Shown piece by piece: positions 36,862 through 46,317 of a DNA stretch of 64,000 nucleotides; position 1 is the first letter of the stretch; each line of letters begins with the position of its first letter. A program made the position numbers and the translations under genes. The notes below the pieces were generated by a model, which did not search any database, was not told the origin of the DNA, and was given only the letters and a program-made list of their open reading frames with translations. The DNA is from Faecalibacter sp. LW9. Lineage in GTDB: Bacteria; Bacteroidota; Bacteroidia; Flavobacteriales; Weeksellaceae. The stretch covers positions 992,001 through 1,056,000 of the forward strand of contig NZ_CP141062.1 of the NCBI RefSeq assembly GCF_034661295.1. Direction: 5' to 3'.

Positions 36862-36909
36862 TTTTGTGATTTTATTATAGTTTTTTTATTTTTATGTATA
36901 AATACGCGA

Positions 36910-36917
36910 CAAATTTA
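36910..36917 (-). promoter_or_regulatory. -7 promoter box for pckA
   Basis: TAAATTTG on the reverse strand lies 49 bp before the pckA ATG and matches TAnnTTTG. No TTG at -33 is visible. The remaining divergent region (36918-37026) is AT-rich, with no other motif I can name. Confidence 0.4.
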
Positions 36918-37026
36918 AAAAAAATATAGCACTTAAATTTTGATTTATGTCATTTACTTAAACGATTTCGTAATCTTAAAATTATGCTATATTTGATGGT
37001 TCTTATGCATGCATATAAAAAAAAAC

Positions 37027-37055
37027 TTGCATATCATTTAAGTTTTCTATTTTTG
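37027..37055 (+). promoter_or_regulatory. Promoter of the acpP-fabF-rnc operon
   Basis: TTG (37027-37029), an 18-bp spacer and TATTTTTG (37048-37055) form a good Bacteroidota promoter, 33 bp upstream of the acpP ATG. Confidence 0.65.
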
Positions 37056-37087
37056 CAGTAGTTTACAACAATTAAAATTAGAATATT

Positions 37088-37324
37088 ATGTCTGACATTA
37101 CATCAAGAGTGAAAGCGATTATCGTAGATAAATTAGGAGTTGACGAAAGCGAAGTAACTCTAGAAGCAAGCTTCACTAACGATTTAGGAGCTGATTCATT
37201 AGATACAGTTGAATTAATCATGGAGTTCGAAAAAGAATTTGATATTCAAATTCCAGACGATCAAGCTGAGAAAATCTCTACTGTAGGTCAAGCTGTTAAA
37301 TACATCGAAGACTTAAACAAGTAA
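37088..37324 (+). CDS. acpP: Acyl carrier protein
   Basis: A 78-residue acidic ACP with the phosphopantetheine site in [19 protein letters not shown] (Ser37 of DSL), so it is the working carrier of type II fatty-acid synthesis. It is followed 16 bp later by fabF in the standard operon and driven by the promoter at 37027-37055. It contrasts with the serine-less carrier-like protein at 22002. Confidence 0.98.
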   Translation: MSDITSRVKAIIVDKLGVDESEVTLEASFTNDLGADSLDTVELIMEFEKEFDIQIPDDQAEKISTVGQAVKYIEDLNK

Positions 37325-37340
37325 TAGTTCCTTATTCTAT

Positions 37341-38588
37341 ATGGAATTAAAAAGAGTAGTAGTAACAGGTTTAGGCGCTCTTACACCAATTGGAAACACT
37401 TACCACGAATACTGGGAAGCGTTAAAAAATGGTGTAAGTGGCGCTGCGCCTATTACGCTATTTGATGCTTCTCAATTTAAAACACAATTTGCGTGTGAAG
37501 TGAAAAACTTCAACATCGAAGATCACTTTGATCGTAAAGAAGCACGTAAGTTAGACCGTTGTGCACAATTAGGAATAGTTGCTGCTAGAGAAGCTGTGAA
37601 AGACAGTGGTATTTTAGACGATGCCAACGTAAACAAAGAGCGTATAGGTGTAATTTGGGGTTCTGGTATCGGAGGAATTAAAACATTCGAAGAAGAGGTT
37701 ACAAGCTACGCAACCGGGAATGGAACACCACGTTTCAATCCATTCTTCATCCCAAAAATGATTGCAGATATTACTCCAGGGCATATTTCGATGGAATATG
37801 GTTTTATTAACTACACAACTGTTTCAGCATGTGCTTCTTCAACGAATGCCATTATCGATGCATTTATGTTAATCCAATTAGGAAAAGCTAATGCGATCGT
37901 TACAGGTGGTTCGGAAGCTGCAGTAACTGAATCAAGTATGGGTGGATTTAATGCTTTACATGCGTTATCGACACGCAATGATGATCCAAAAACAGCATCG
38001 CGTCCATTTGATAAAGACCGTGATGGTTTTATCATGGGAGAAGGTGGAGGATGTATCATCTTAGAAGAATATGAACATGCCGTTGCGCGTGGAGCAAAAA
38101 TTTATGCTGAATTAGTAGGAGGTGGACTTTCTGCTGATGCTCACCACTTAACTGCACCACATCCAGAAGGATTAGGAGCATTTAATGTGATGAAAAATGC
38201 ATTAGATGATGCAAATATTCGTCTGGAAGATATTGATCACATCAATATGCACGGAACATCAACTCCATTAGGAGACATCGCAGAATCAAAAGCAATCACT
38301 AAATTATTTGGTGATCATGCCTACAATATGCAAATTAACTCGACTAAATCGATGACAGGTCACCTTTTAGGTGCAGCTGGAATCATAGAAGCTATTGCAG
38401 CGATTAGTGCGGTTAAAAACGACATTGTACCTCCAACCATTAATCACTTTACGGATGATGAAAATCTTGATCCAAAAATTGATTACACATTCAATGTGGC
38501 AAAAGAAAGAGTAGTTAACTACGCTTTAAGTAACACATTTGGATTCGGTGGACACAATGCATGTGTGATATTCAAGAAGTATAAGTAA
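37341..38588 (+). CDS. fabF: 3-oxoacyl-ACP synthase II
   Basis: A 415-residue condensing enzyme that elongates acyl-ACP with malonyl-ACP. The Cys-His-His triad is visible: TVSACASSTNAI (Cys), NMHGTSTPLGD (His) and NSTKSMTGHLLGAAG (Lys and His). The opening RRVVVTGLGALTPIG appears here as RVVVTGLGALTPIGN. It is the second gene of the acpP operon, and its stop overlaps the rnc start by one base. Confidence 0.98.
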   Translation: MELKRVVVTGLGALTPIGNTYHEYWEALKNGVSGAAPITLFDASQFKTQFACEVKNFNIEDHFDRKEARKLDRCAQLGIVAAREAVKDSGILDDANVNKERIGVIWGSGIGGIKTFEEEVTSYATGNGTPRFNPFFIPKMIADITPGHISMEYGFINYTTVSACASSTNAIIDAFMLIQLGKANAIVTGGSEAAVTESSMGGFNALHALSTRNDDPKTASRPFDKDRDGFIMGEGGGCIILEEYEHAVARGAKIYAELVGGGLSADAHHLTAPHPEGLGAFNVMKNALDDANIRLEDIDHINMHGTSTPLGDIAESKAITKLFGDHAYNMQINSTKSMTGHLLGAAGIIEAIAAISAVKNDIVPPTINHFTDDENLDPKIDYTFNVAKERVVNYALSNTFGFGGHNACVIFKKYK

Positions 38589-39340
38589 TGTTTTTTCTTC
38601 AAAAATTATTTTCTTTTAAAAAAAAACGAGTTGAGTCACCAGATGACGCACCTTTATTAGAGTTTTTACGATCGATTTTAGGATACTATCCAAGCAATGT
38701 AGAAGTTTTTAAAGAAGCATTTACACATCGATCTGCACAGAAAAAAGATGATAATGGCAACAGTATTAATTTTGAAAGATTAGAATTTTTGGGAGATGCA
38801 TTACTTGGTGCTTCTGCCGCTACACATTTATACTACCAAGCTCCAGATCAACAAGAAGGTTATTTAACGAAGATGCGTTCAAAAATTGTTTCACGTAAGC
38901 AATTGAATGCCATTTCAAAACAATTGGGATTATTAACACATTTAGAACCCAAAAATAATCACGCCAATTTAGGGGAAGATGTAAATGGAGATTTATTAGA
39001 AGCCTTAGTTGGAGCAATCTATGTCGACAAGGATATCCAAGCCGTAGAATCTTTTATCAAAAGCAAAATTATCGATCCTCATGCGGATTTAGATCGTTTA
39101 GAGCATACCATTACTAGTCATAAATCATTGATTTTGGAGTGGTCTCAAAAAACGAGAAATACGTTGAGATTCAATACTTTTGAAGAACAAAATGCGGAAG
39201 ATCTACAAGTATTTGTTTCGGTTATCCGTTTGAATGATAAAGTAATTGCGAAAGGAAGAGGAACTTCTAAGAAAAAAGCAGAAGAGAGTGCATCAAAACG
39301 CGCTTACTATATGCTACAGAAAAAAATGGATAATATATAA
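38588..39340 (+). CDS. rnc: Ribonuclease III
   Basis: A 250-residue RNase III. The catalytic domain signature is NFERLEFLGDALLG (residues about 60-73) and the second acidic site is GDLLEALVGAIYVD. The dsRNA-binding domain occupies the last 70 residues (SHKSLILEWSQK, GRGTSKKKAEESAS). The enzyme cuts double-stranded RNA in rRNA and mRNA processing. It is co-transcribed with fabF and followed 4 bp later by the interrupted IPExxxVDY gene. Confidence 0.96.
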   Translation: MFFLQKLFSFKKKRVESPDDAPLLEFLRSILGYYPSNVEVFKEAFTHRSAQKKDDNGNSINFERLEFLGDALLGASAATHLYYQAPDQQEGYLTKMRSKIVSRKQLNAISKQLGLLTHLEPKNNHANLGEDVNGDLLEALVGAIYVDKDIQAVESFIKSKIIDPHADLDRLEHTITSHKSLILEWSQKTRNTLRFNTFEEQNAEDLQVFVSVIRLNDKVIAKGRGTSKKKAEESASKRAYYMLQKKMDNI

Positions 39341-39344
39341 TTGA

Positions 39345-39803
39345 ATGGCAGAATACCTCTTATTAGACGATTTTATTGATTTTCAGTTAGTAGGAGTACA
39401 TTCTTCATTTGAATCCTCGTTTCAATTTATATATCATTTGAATCAAACCTTTGATACCCGTTTTCATCGGATCAAAGATTTAGATATCTTGATTAATCAA
39501 CAAGAATTCTTTTTTTCTACTTATCATTGGTTCGATACATTTAATAAAATCGAATATTATATTATTAAAAATCGCCCTATTCAGGTGGTTTCTAAAAATA
39601 AAGAAGTAGATTTATCTCAGCTATTTCAGGCCTAATTTCCTTTAATTCAAAAATATAAGGAATGTAATTATATCCTAAAAGTAGCAGGATGGGAAGATGA
39701 TATAGAAAATTTGATTATTCCTTTCAAAACCAATAATTTTATAAATAATATTGAAGTTTATGATATTGATACGATTAATGATGCTGATCGATTGATATTT
39801 TAA
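39345..39803 (+). pseudogene. IPExxxVDY-family protein interrupted by an in-frame TAA
   Basis: The frame from ATG 39345 encodes MAEYLLLDDFIDFQLVGVHS and stops at TAA 39633-39635. The very same frame then stays open to the TAA at 39801-39803. The second part (PLIQKYKECNYILKVAGWED, ending DADRLIF) supplies the C-terminal half of the small IPExxxVDY family, including the segment aligned to the name motif (here PLIQKYKECNY). Joined, the gene would have 152 codons, the family's usual size. The position between rnc and pyk is the one I expect in Flavobacteriia. One nonsense change therefore seems to have split it. The function of the family is unknown. Confidence 0.75.
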
Positions 39804-39834
39804 CGATAAATAGTGTGCAAAAAAAGGGAAAAAT

Positions 39835-41277
39835 ATGGTTTACGATAAAAACTATCTGAAAAAAACAAAAATTGTAGCGACTTTAGGTCCTGCAACAGAA
39901 CTTCGCGAAGTAATTCTTGAAATGATGAAAAAGGGAACGGATGTCTTCCGTATCAACTTTTCGCATGCGGATTATGCAGACGTAAAAAACAAAATTGATA
40001 CAATACACCAACTGAACGAGGAGTTCGGTTATAATACTGCAATTTTAGCCGATTTACAAGGTCCAAAACTACGTATCGGTAAAATGGAACACGAGGATTT
40101 TGTAATTAATCCCGGGGACATTTTAACGTTTACAAATGAGGATGTTGTTGGGACAAACGAAAAAGTCTTTATGACGTACAAAAAGTTTGCTCAAGATGTA
40201 CAAGTTGGCGAAAACATCTTAATTGATGATGGGAAATTAATCTTAAAAGTTATTGAAACTAATGGAGTAGATGTTGTAAAAGCAGAAACAATCCAAGGTG
40301 GACCATTACGTTCTAAAAAAGGGGTTAATTTACCTAATACTAAAATTTCATTACCTGCATTAACTGAGAAGGATAAAGAAGATGCGAAATTCGCTATTGA
40401 AAACCGTGTGGATTGGTTTGCTTTATCGTTCGTACGTTCTGGGCAAGATGTAGTGGATTTACAAGAATTTATTAAAGAACATGCTTCATTTAAAATTCCA
40501 ATTATTTCTAAAATTGAGAAACCAGAAGCGTTAGAAAATATCGATGATATCTTAGTTCATTCGGATGGATTAATGGTCGCTCGTGGAGATTTAGGAGTAG
40601 AAGTTCCTTTTGAAATTGTTCCAAAAGCGCAAAAACAATTAATTGATAAAGCGAAATTAGCGCGTAAGCCAGTTATTGTTGCAACGCAAATGATGGAAAC
40701 AATGATTTCGAGTTTAACACCTACTCGTGCTGAAGTTTCTGATGTTGCGAATGCCGTGTTTGATGGAGCTGATGCCGTAATGTTATCAGGAGAGACTTCT
40801 GTAGGTTTATATCCTGTTCAAGTAATTGAAAAGATGACAAAAATTCTTCAAACAGTAGAAGATGATCATCACATCAATATTCCAGAACATAAACCAAAAG
40901 TGAAAAATGAGCGTTTTGTAACAGATATTGTATGTTACAATGCAGCAAAAATGGTATCTCATACGGATGCCAAAGCTATTGCTACCTTAACGTATTCAGG
41001 GTATACGGCTTTTCAAATTTCATCTCACCGTCCAAATGCCTTTATCTTAGTCTTTAACCCAAGTAAACGTATCAATCGTATGTTGAACTTATTATGGGGG
41101 GTAAAATCGATCAACTATGATCCACGTGATACTTCAACAGACCAAACGGTAACGGAGGTAAATATCTTAGCAAAAAACCACGGATATGTGGATTATGGAG
41201 ATTACATCTTAAATTTAAATGCAATGCCAGCTTTCGAAAAAGGAATCACGAATACATTACGTATTTCTATGGTATAA
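39835..41277 (+). CDS. pyk: Pyruvate kinase
   Basis: A 480-residue pyruvate kinase. KIVATLGPAT and FRINFSHADY open the barrel. The active-site segment is VPFEIVPKAQKQLI followed by KPVIVATQMMETM, with MLSGETSVGLYP after it. It makes pyruvate and ATP from PEP, opposing pckA of the same window. It lies 31 bp after the interrupted IPExxxVDY gene and ends before a clean terminator. Confidence 0.97.
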   Translation: MVYDKNYLKKTKIVATLGPATELREVILEMMKKGTDVFRINFSHADYADVKNKIDTIHQLNEEFGYNTAILADLQGPKLRIGKMEHEDFVINPGDILTFTNEDVVGTNEKVFMTYKKFAQDVQVGENILIDDGKLILKVIETNGVDVVKAETIQGGPLRSKKGVNLPNTKISLPALTEKDKEDAKFAIENRVDWFALSFVRSGQDVVDLQEFIKEHASFKIPIISKIEKPEALENIDDILVHSDGLMVARGDLGVEVPFEIVPKAQKQLIDKAKLARKPVIVATQMMETMISSLTPTRAEVSDVANAVFDGADAVMLSGETSVGLYPVQVIEKMTKILQTVEDDHHINIPEHKPKVKNERFVTDIVCYNAAKMVSHTDAKAIATLTYSGYTAFQISSHRPNAFILVFNPSKRINRMLNLLWGVKSINYDPRDTSTDQTVTEVNILAKNHGYVDYGDYILNLNAMPAFEKGITNTLRISMV

Positions 41278-41301
41278 GCTTTTTTGTTAGTTTCATATAT
41301 T

Positions 41302-41334
41302 ATCCTTCTAAATTTCGGTTTAGAAGGATTTTTT
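41302..41334 (+). terminator. Intrinsic terminator after pyk
   Basis: An 11-bp perfect stem (41302-41312 with 41319-41329) around TTTCGG, followed by a T-run, 25 bp after the pyk stop. Confidence 0.85.
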
Positions 41335-41358
41335 ATTCGTGAATATCCGCGTTAAAAG

Positions 41359-41390
41359 TTGTCTATTCAGTTGAATAATTGTTAAATTTG
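41359..41390 (+). promoter_or_regulatory. Putative pheS promoter
   Basis: TAAATTTG (41383-41390) matches the -7 consensus, with a TTG at 41359-41361 and a 21-bp spacer, slightly longer than ideal. It lies 22 bp before the pheS ATG. Confidence 0.45.
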
Positions 41391-41411
41391 TATCCAAATC
41401 GGTTTTAAATT

Positions 41412-42431
41412 ATGATTGACCAAATCAAACAATATATAGAAGAAGTGAAAAACTTCCATTCGACAAATGCTGCCGAAATTGAGGAGTTTAGAATTAAATT
41501 TTTAGGTAAAAAAGGAATTTTAAATGACTTGTTTGCACAATTCAAAGCAGTTCCTAACGAAGAGAAGAAAGAATTTGGTCAAGTTGTAAATGAATTAAAA
41601 ACATTAGCAACAGAAAAAGCGACTGTTCTTAAAAACGAAATTTCGTCTGAAGGTACAACGGACGCTGGATTAGATTTAACACGTCCAGGTGAGCCATTTA
41701 CTTTAGGTTCTCGTCATCCAATCAACATTACGAAAAACAGAATTTTAGAAATCTTCAAACGTATTGGTTTTGGAGTTTCTGAGGGTCCTGAAATCGAAGA
41801 TGATTGGCACAACTTTACAGCCCTAAATTTACCAACATATCACCCAGCACGTGATATGCAAGATACGTTCTTCATCGAGCAAGATCCAGATATTGTTTTA
41901 CGTACACATACATCGTCTGTACAAATTCGTCATATGGAAAACCATCAACCACCAATGCGTTTCTTAGCGCCAGGTCGTGTTTACCGTAACGAAGCGATTT
42001 CTTCTCGTTCACACATGATGTTCCACCAAATCGAAGGGTTATACATAGATAAAGGAGTTTCTTTTGCCGATTTAAAGCAAACATTAAGTTACTTTACACA
42101 AGAGTTATTTGGTAAGTCAGAAATTCGTTTACGTCCTTCTTATTTCCCATTTACAGAACCTTCTGCTGAAGTTGATGTGTACTGGGGATTAGAAACAGAA
42201 ACAGATTACCGTATGACAAAAGGTACAGGATGGTTAGAAATCATGGGATGTGGTATGATTGATCCTAACGTATTGAAAAACGTAAACATCGATCCAGAAG
42301 TTTATTCAGGTTATGCATTCGGTATGGGAATTGAGCGTATCGCTTTATTATTATATCAAATTGGAGACATCCGTTTATACACAGAAAATGACGTTAGATT
42401 CTTAGAACAATTCAAATCAGAATTATTCTAA
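41412..42431 (+). CDS. pheS: Phenylalanyl-tRNA synthetase alpha subunit
   Basis: A 339-residue class II synthetase subunit. It has an N-terminal coiled-coil region, then [10 protein letters not shown] and [16 protein letters not shown]. Motif 2 is [22 protein letters not shown] (shown in parts: [19 protein letters not shown]). The C-terminal motif 3 is [16 protein letters not shown]. It forms the catalytic half of the alpha2-beta2 enzyme; pheT is not adjacent. The gene stands alone between two terminators. Confidence 0.97.
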   Translation: MIDQIKQYIEEVKNFHSTNAAEIEEFRIKFLGKKGILNDLFAQFKAVPNEEKKEFGQVVNELKTLATEKATVLKNEISSEGTTDAGLDLTRPGEPFTLGSRHPINITKNRILEIFKRIGFGVSEGPEIEDDWHNFTALNLPTYHPARDMQDTFFIEQDPDIVLRTHTSSVQIRHMENHQPPMRFLAPGRVYRNEAISSRSHMMFHQIEGLYIDKGVSFADLKQTLSYFTQELFGKSEIRLRPSYFPFTEPSAEVDVYWGLETETDYRMTKGTGWLEIMGCGMIDPNVLKNVNIDPEVYSGYAFGMGIERIALLLYQIGDIRLYTENDVRFLEQFKSELF

Positions 42432-42456
42432 AGGTTTTAATATTATTATAGACTTT

Positions 42457-42486
42457 AAAAGGAACTCCTCGGAGTTCCTTTTTTTT
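42457..42486. terminator. Bidirectional terminator between pheS and the binding-protein gene
   Basis: A perfect 12-bp stem (42457-42468 with 42471-42482) and T-run sit between convergent genes. The last base of the downstream reverse gene (42485) falls inside its T-run. Confidence 0.85.
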
Positions 42487-43546
42487 ATTTTAATTGTTCA
42501 TAATAATATAATTCATGGGTTGGGAAAAGCTCTGGATGAAAAATTTTCCCTAAATCTTTTAATATAATGTCGGGACGAACGATTCCTGATTCATAAATAT
42601 CCAATGCTCCATTCTTATTTTTACGTTTTGAATAATTATATACATGGCCCGTTTTATAGGCTTTAAACCAAGAATATTCCTTACGATCATTGCTCATTTG
42701 TACCAATGAAGAATAATTCATCACGTTTAACCAATGAGTAGCATCTTTCGCCTTTGTATATACTTCTTCGAAGGAAGAATTGGTCACCAAATCATCTCCT
42801 TTTTTGCCAAAAATATAATTTCCTTTTGCGTCTTCAATCAATTGAACTTGAATTGATTCTTTGTTGGGGATGTACCAAACGTCTCCCATCATGGTATTTA
42901 GAAAAGTTGAAACATTAGAGTTTCCTTTTTCTTGAATTAACGCTTTTGTTTCTAAATAACTGTTTTTAATGGTTTCAAATTTTTTATGCGCAACCTCTTC
43001 TTTGCCAATCAACTTTCCGATTACTTTTAGATATTCTGCTTGTGCTAAAGGTGTTTTCTCTTTATATTCGTCCAAATAAAGAATCTTAATTCCATTATCT
43101 TTTAATTGCTGATGATATTTAGCTAAAACAGGATTAGTGTTCGCTATTATTAGTTGAGGACGATGTTTTAATATAAGTTCTGTATATAATTCGTTAGAGG
43201 CACCTATTTCTAGTATTTCTTGAAGAGTTATTTTATTTCTAATTTCAGCATTATAAATATAATTAGGATCCGTTACACCTTTTACCAAAGAAAGTGCTTC
43301 TAATTCGTTTAAATAAGCTACAGCAGCAGAACTTTCTACCATTATTGATGTGATAGGTAAATCATTTGGAGTAAAAGTTATAATTTCTTCACCAACTCGA
43401 TAACTAATTTTTTCTTCATCATTAGTAACAACGATATTTTCGATATAATCGAACGATTTAGATTTTGTATGTTTTATTTTTTCATTTTCCTTGCTGCATC
43501 CGATGATAAGAGTAGTGGCAAGTAATAAAATGTAAAATTTACTCAT
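42485..43546 (-). CDS. Periplasmic-binding lipoprotein of a metal/cobalamin-type ABC importer
   Basis: A 353-residue lipoprotein (lipobox LIIGC, Cys17) with the class III periplasmic-binding fold used for ferric siderophores, haem or cobalamin. It has ITSIMVESSAAVAYLNELEAL, then LILKHRPQLIIANTN, and a C-terminal VRPDIILKDLGKIFHPEL. No permease or ATPase gene is nearby, so it acts with a transporter encoded elsewhere. The closest class is the Flavobacteriia ABC substrate-binding proteins. Ligand not determinable. Complete. Confidence 0.82.
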   Translation of the reverse strand: MSKFYILLLATTLIIGCSKENEKIKHTKSKSFDYIENIVVTNDEEKISYRVGEEIITFTPNDLPITSIMVESSAAVAYLNELEALSLVKGVTDPNYIYNAEIRNKITLQEILEIGASNELYTELILKHRPQLIIANTNPVLAKYHQQLKDNGIKILYLDEYKEKTPLAQAEYLKVIGKLIGKEEVAHKKFETIKNSYLETKALIQEKGNSNVSTFLNTMMGDVWYIPNKESIQVQLIEDAKGNYIFGKKGDDLVTNSSFEEVYTKAKDATHWLNVMNYSSLVQMSNDRKEYSWFKAYKTGHVYNYSKRKNKNGALDIYESGIVRPDIILKDLGKIFHPELFPTHELYYYEQLK

Positions 43547-43690
43547 TTTGAATTTTATTTTCTGACGTTGAAGATAATAAATAATCGAAAGATAAAATTA
43601 TTTTAAAATTTAAGTGTTTGAAAAAGATAAGATTATAAAATATTTTAAAAATTATTCAAAAAACGTTTGGAATTATAGTTTGAACTACCT

Positions 43691-43698
43691 TATATTTG
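43691..43698 (+). promoter_or_regulatory. -7 promoter box for tRNA-Arg
   Basis: TATATTTG matches TAnnTTTG. A TTG at 43667-43669 leaves a 21-bp spacer. The box lies 37 bp upstream of the tRNA 5' end. The rest of 43547-43690 is AT-rich without a visible gene. Confidence 0.45.
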
Positions 43699-43735
43699 CA
43701 TCCGAATTAAAGAACAAACGTTCTCTCTTTCAAAT

Positions 43736-43809
43736 GGCGTCGTGGCGCAACTGAATAGCGCACTTGATTACGGCTCAAGAGGTTGCAGGTTTGAATCCTG
43801 CCGACGTCA
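43736..43809 (+). tRNA. tRNA-Arg (anticodon ACG)
   Basis: A full cloverleaf: 7-bp acceptor GGCGTCG with CGACGTC, D arm, anticodon stem CTTGA/TCAAG with loop TTACGGC (anticodon ACG), and T arm with GGTTTGAATCC. The 3' CCA is not encoded. A terminator follows at once. Confidence 0.95.
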
Positions 43810-43816
43810 CAAACTA

Positions 43817-43847
43817 AAACTCATCAAGCAATTGATGAGTTTTTTTT
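43817..43847 (+). terminator. Intrinsic terminator after tRNA-Arg
   Basis: A perfect 11-bp stem (43817-43827 with 43832-43842), loop GCAA and a T-run, 8 bp after the tRNA. Confidence 0.88.
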
Positions 43848-43878
43848 ATGTCTTTACTTTTTGATTAATTTCTTTACA

Positions 43879-43907
43879 TAAAAAAGCCATCCCTTTTTGG
43901 AATGGCT
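43879..43907 (-). terminator. Intrinsic terminator after der
   Basis: On the reverse strand a 9-bp stem (43907-43899 with 43893-43885, one wobble) around AAAAA is followed by a T-run. It begins 8 bp after the der stop. Confidence 0.8.
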
Positions 43908-43914
43908 GAAGAAA

Positions 43915-45222
43915 TTATTTTTTTCTGAAATAAATTTCGATTGGAACACCTGAGAAATCAAACTCACGTCTTAAATGATTTTCAATAAAACGTTTGTATG
44001 GATCTTTCACATACTGTGGTAAGTTTGCAAAGAATGCAAACTGTGGTGTTTTTGTTGGTAATTGTGTTACATATTTAATCTTAATGTACTTTCCTTTGAT
44101 TGCTGGAGGAGGAGTAATCTCGATTAATGGTAACATAATTTCGTTTAACTTACTTGTACGGATACGACGAGAACGGTTTTCGTACACACGAATAAATGTT
44201 TCTACCGCTTTGTGTACACGTTGTTTTGTTAAAGCAGAAATAAATAGAATCGGAATATCGTTGAAAGGAGCAATACGACGACGTAATTGTTCTTCAAATT
44301 CTTTCATCGTGTTTGTTTCTTTCTCAACTAAATCCCATTTGTTGATTAAAATAACAACTCCTTTACGGTTTTTCTCTGCTAAATGTAAGATATTTAAATC
44401 CTGAGCTTCGATACCACGAGTAGCATCTACCATCAAAACACAAACATCACATTCTTCGATGGCACGAATAGATCGCATCACAGAGTAAAACTCTAAATCT
44501 TCACTTACTTTACCTTTTTTACGCATTCCGGCAGTGTCCACTAAAACGAACTCTTGCCCAAATTTGTTGTATAAAGTCTCGATCGAATCACGAGTTGTTC
44601 CGGCGATATCTGTAACAATGTTACGTTCTTCACCTAATAAAGCATTAATAAATGTAGACTTCCCTGCATTAGGACGTCCTACAATTGTCACACGAGGTAA
44701 ACCTTCGTATGGATCTTCGTATTCAACTTCTTCAAAGCATTCTACGACTTCATCTAATAATTCACCAGTACCCGATCCTGTCATTGCAGAAATCGTGTGC
44801 ATTTTTTCGAAACCTAAGTTATAGAACTCATAGGTATCGTGTAAATTTTTGTTGGTATCGACCTTATTCACAACTAAGAATGTAGGCTTCTTAGTGCGTC
44901 TTAAAAGAGCGCCAACTTCCTTATCCATGTCCGTTAAACCAGCCTGATTATCTACAACGAATAAAATAACATTTGCTTCGTCGATAGCTAATTCTACTTG
45001 CTTACGGATCTCCTCTTCAAAGGTATCATCTGAACCAACGACATACCCTCCGGTATCGATTACAGTAAATTCTTTACCAATCCACTCCGATTTTCCATAG
45101 TGACGGTCACGTGTAACACCCGAAGTGTCATCTACGATTGCTTGTCTTTTTTGGATTAAACGGTTGAAGAAAGTTGATTTACCAACGTTTGGTCTTCCTA
45201 CAATTGCAACTAAATTTGACAT
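43915..45222 (-). CDS. der: Ribosome-assembly GTPase Der (EngA)
   Basis: A protein of 435 residues with two tandem GTPase domains and a C-terminal KH-like domain, acting in 50S assembly. G1 motifs GRPNVGKST and [10 protein letters not shown]3 DTGG and DTAG, and G4 NKVD and NKWD are all present. I chose ATG 45222 ([12 protein letters not shown]), the family's usual N-terminus. An in-frame ATG at 45240 also exists, but a TACCTTTG box (45234-45227) lies between the two. That would put the promoter inside the longer gene. Confidence 0.95.
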   Translation of the reverse strand: MSNLVAIVGRPNVGKSTFFNRLIQKRQAIVDDTSGVTRDRHYGKSEWIGKEFTVIDTGGYVVGSDDTFEEEIRKQVELAIDEANVILFVVDNQAGLTDMDKEVGALLRRTKKPTFLVVNKVDTNKNLHDTYEFYNLGFEKMHTISAMTGSGTGELLDEVVECFEEVEYEDPYEGLPRVTIVGRPNAGKSTFINALLGEERNIVTDIAGTTRDSIETLYNKFGQEFVLVDTAGMRKKGKVSEDLEFYSVMRSIRAIEECDVCVLMVDATRGIEAQDLNILHLAEKNRKGVVILINKWDLVEKETNTMKEFEEQLRRRIAPFNDIPILFISALTKQRVHKAVETFIRVYENRSRRIRTSKLNEIMLPLIEITPPPAIKGKYIKIKYVTQLPTKTPQFAFFANLPQYVKDPYKRFIENHLRREFDFSGVPIEIYFRKK

Positions 45223-45226
45223 GTGG

Positions 45227-45234
45227 CAAAGGTA
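45227..45234 (-). promoter_or_regulatory. -7 promoter box abutting the der start
   Basis: TACCTTTG on the reverse strand ends 4 bp before the chosen der ATG. If used, transcription would begin at or next to the start codon. No TTG at -33 is apparent. Confidence 0.35.
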
Positions 45235-45352
45235 CAACATTTGTCAAATAGTTAAATATGAAATTGATATTTACTCAAATAAATAATTTTAAGGCGTTTT
45301 TTCGATCAAAAAATCTACATCTAACGTACCTTTAGGGTAAAATTAGAATCAA

Positions 45353-46273
45353 ATGTCCAGTTTAATTTTGATGTTCTTATGTTTATCCGTCGGGATAGCT
45401 ATTAAGAAATTACCCAATTTTCCAAAAAATACGCATGTTGTTTTAAATCAATTTGTTCTGTTTATTTCGTTGCCTGCAATGGCATTGTATTATTTGCCTG
45501 AAATTAAAATTGGTTGGGATCTCTTGTTTCCTGCTTCAGTGGCTTATATTGGATTTTTATTTGCACTTATCATTTTTGTGCCATTAGCGAAAATATTTGG
45601 ATGGTCTAAAAAATTATTAGGATGTCTTTTATTGACAGCAGGTTTAGGAAACACTTCATTTGTTGGAATTCCAATTATTCAAGCATTGTATGGGGATGAA
45701 GGAATTAAATCGTTGATTATTGTCGATATTCCTGGTACAGTGGTGGTATTGTCTAGTGCAGGGATGTTAACAGCGATAGCGTGTTCAAAAGGAAAATCGA
45801 ATGCGAAGTCCATTTTGATGAACTTAATTAAATTTCCGCCGTTTATAGCGTTTCTATTCGGATTAATTATGCTTGGTCTTAATTTACATTTTCCAGATTC
45901 TATACGCGAGGTATTTGCAAAATTAATGGCTACAGTAAGTCCATTAGCACTGGTCTCAGTAGGATTTCAATTGAAGATCGAGCGAAGAAGTAAACATTGG
46001 AAGTTTTTAGCCTTAGGTTTATTCTACTGTTTATTAATTTGGCCTATCGTATGTTTTGTTATTTATTGTTTAGGTTTTCAACAAACAGGAATTCCAATTA
46101 AAGTTTCTATTATGGAAGCAGCAATGCCCCCAATGATTACAGGAGCCATTTTAGCGGTACAATATGGATTAAAACCACGATTAGCTAATATGATGATTGG
46201 AGTGGGAATTCCAATCTCATTTTTAACATTAGCGATTTGGTATTTTTTCTTAGAATGGTATTTAGGAGTATAA
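45353..46273 (+). CDS. AEC-family transporter
   Basis: A 306-residue membrane protein with about 10 predicted helices. The conserved opening pattern is LPNFPKNTHVVLNQFVLFISLPAM and a mid segment is GLGNTSFVGIPIIQALYG, both typical of auxin-efflux-carrier/malonate-type permeases. The C-terminal half shows MEAAMPPMITGAILAVQYG. It probably carries small organic acids or similar anions; the substrate is unknown. It stands alone, divergent from der and convergent with the cytidylyltransferase gene. Confidence 0.87.
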   Translation: MSSLILMFLCLSVGIAIKKLPNFPKNTHVVLNQFVLFISLPAMALYYLPEIKIGWDLLFPASVAYIGFLFALIIFVPLAKIFGWSKKLLGCLLLTAGLGNTSFVGIPIIQALYGDEGIKSLIIVDIPGTVVVLSSAGMLTAIACSKGKSNAKSILMNLIKFPPFIAFLFGLIMLGLNLHFPDSIREVFAKLMATVSPLALVSVGFQLKIERRSKHWKFLALGLFYCLLIWPIVCFVIYCLGFQQTGIPIKVSIMEAAMPPMITGAILAVQYGLKPRLANMMIGVGIPISFLTLAIWYFFLEWYLGV

Positions 46274-46280
46274 ATAATAT

Positions 46281-46317
46281 AAAAAAAGGATTGAAAAACA
46301 TTTCAATCCTTTTTTTA
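46281..46317. terminator. Bidirectional terminator between the AEC and cytidylyltransferase genes
   Basis: A perfect 16-bp stem (46281-46296 with 46301-46316) with A- and T-runs at its base and an AACA loop lies between convergent genes. Confidence 0.9.
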
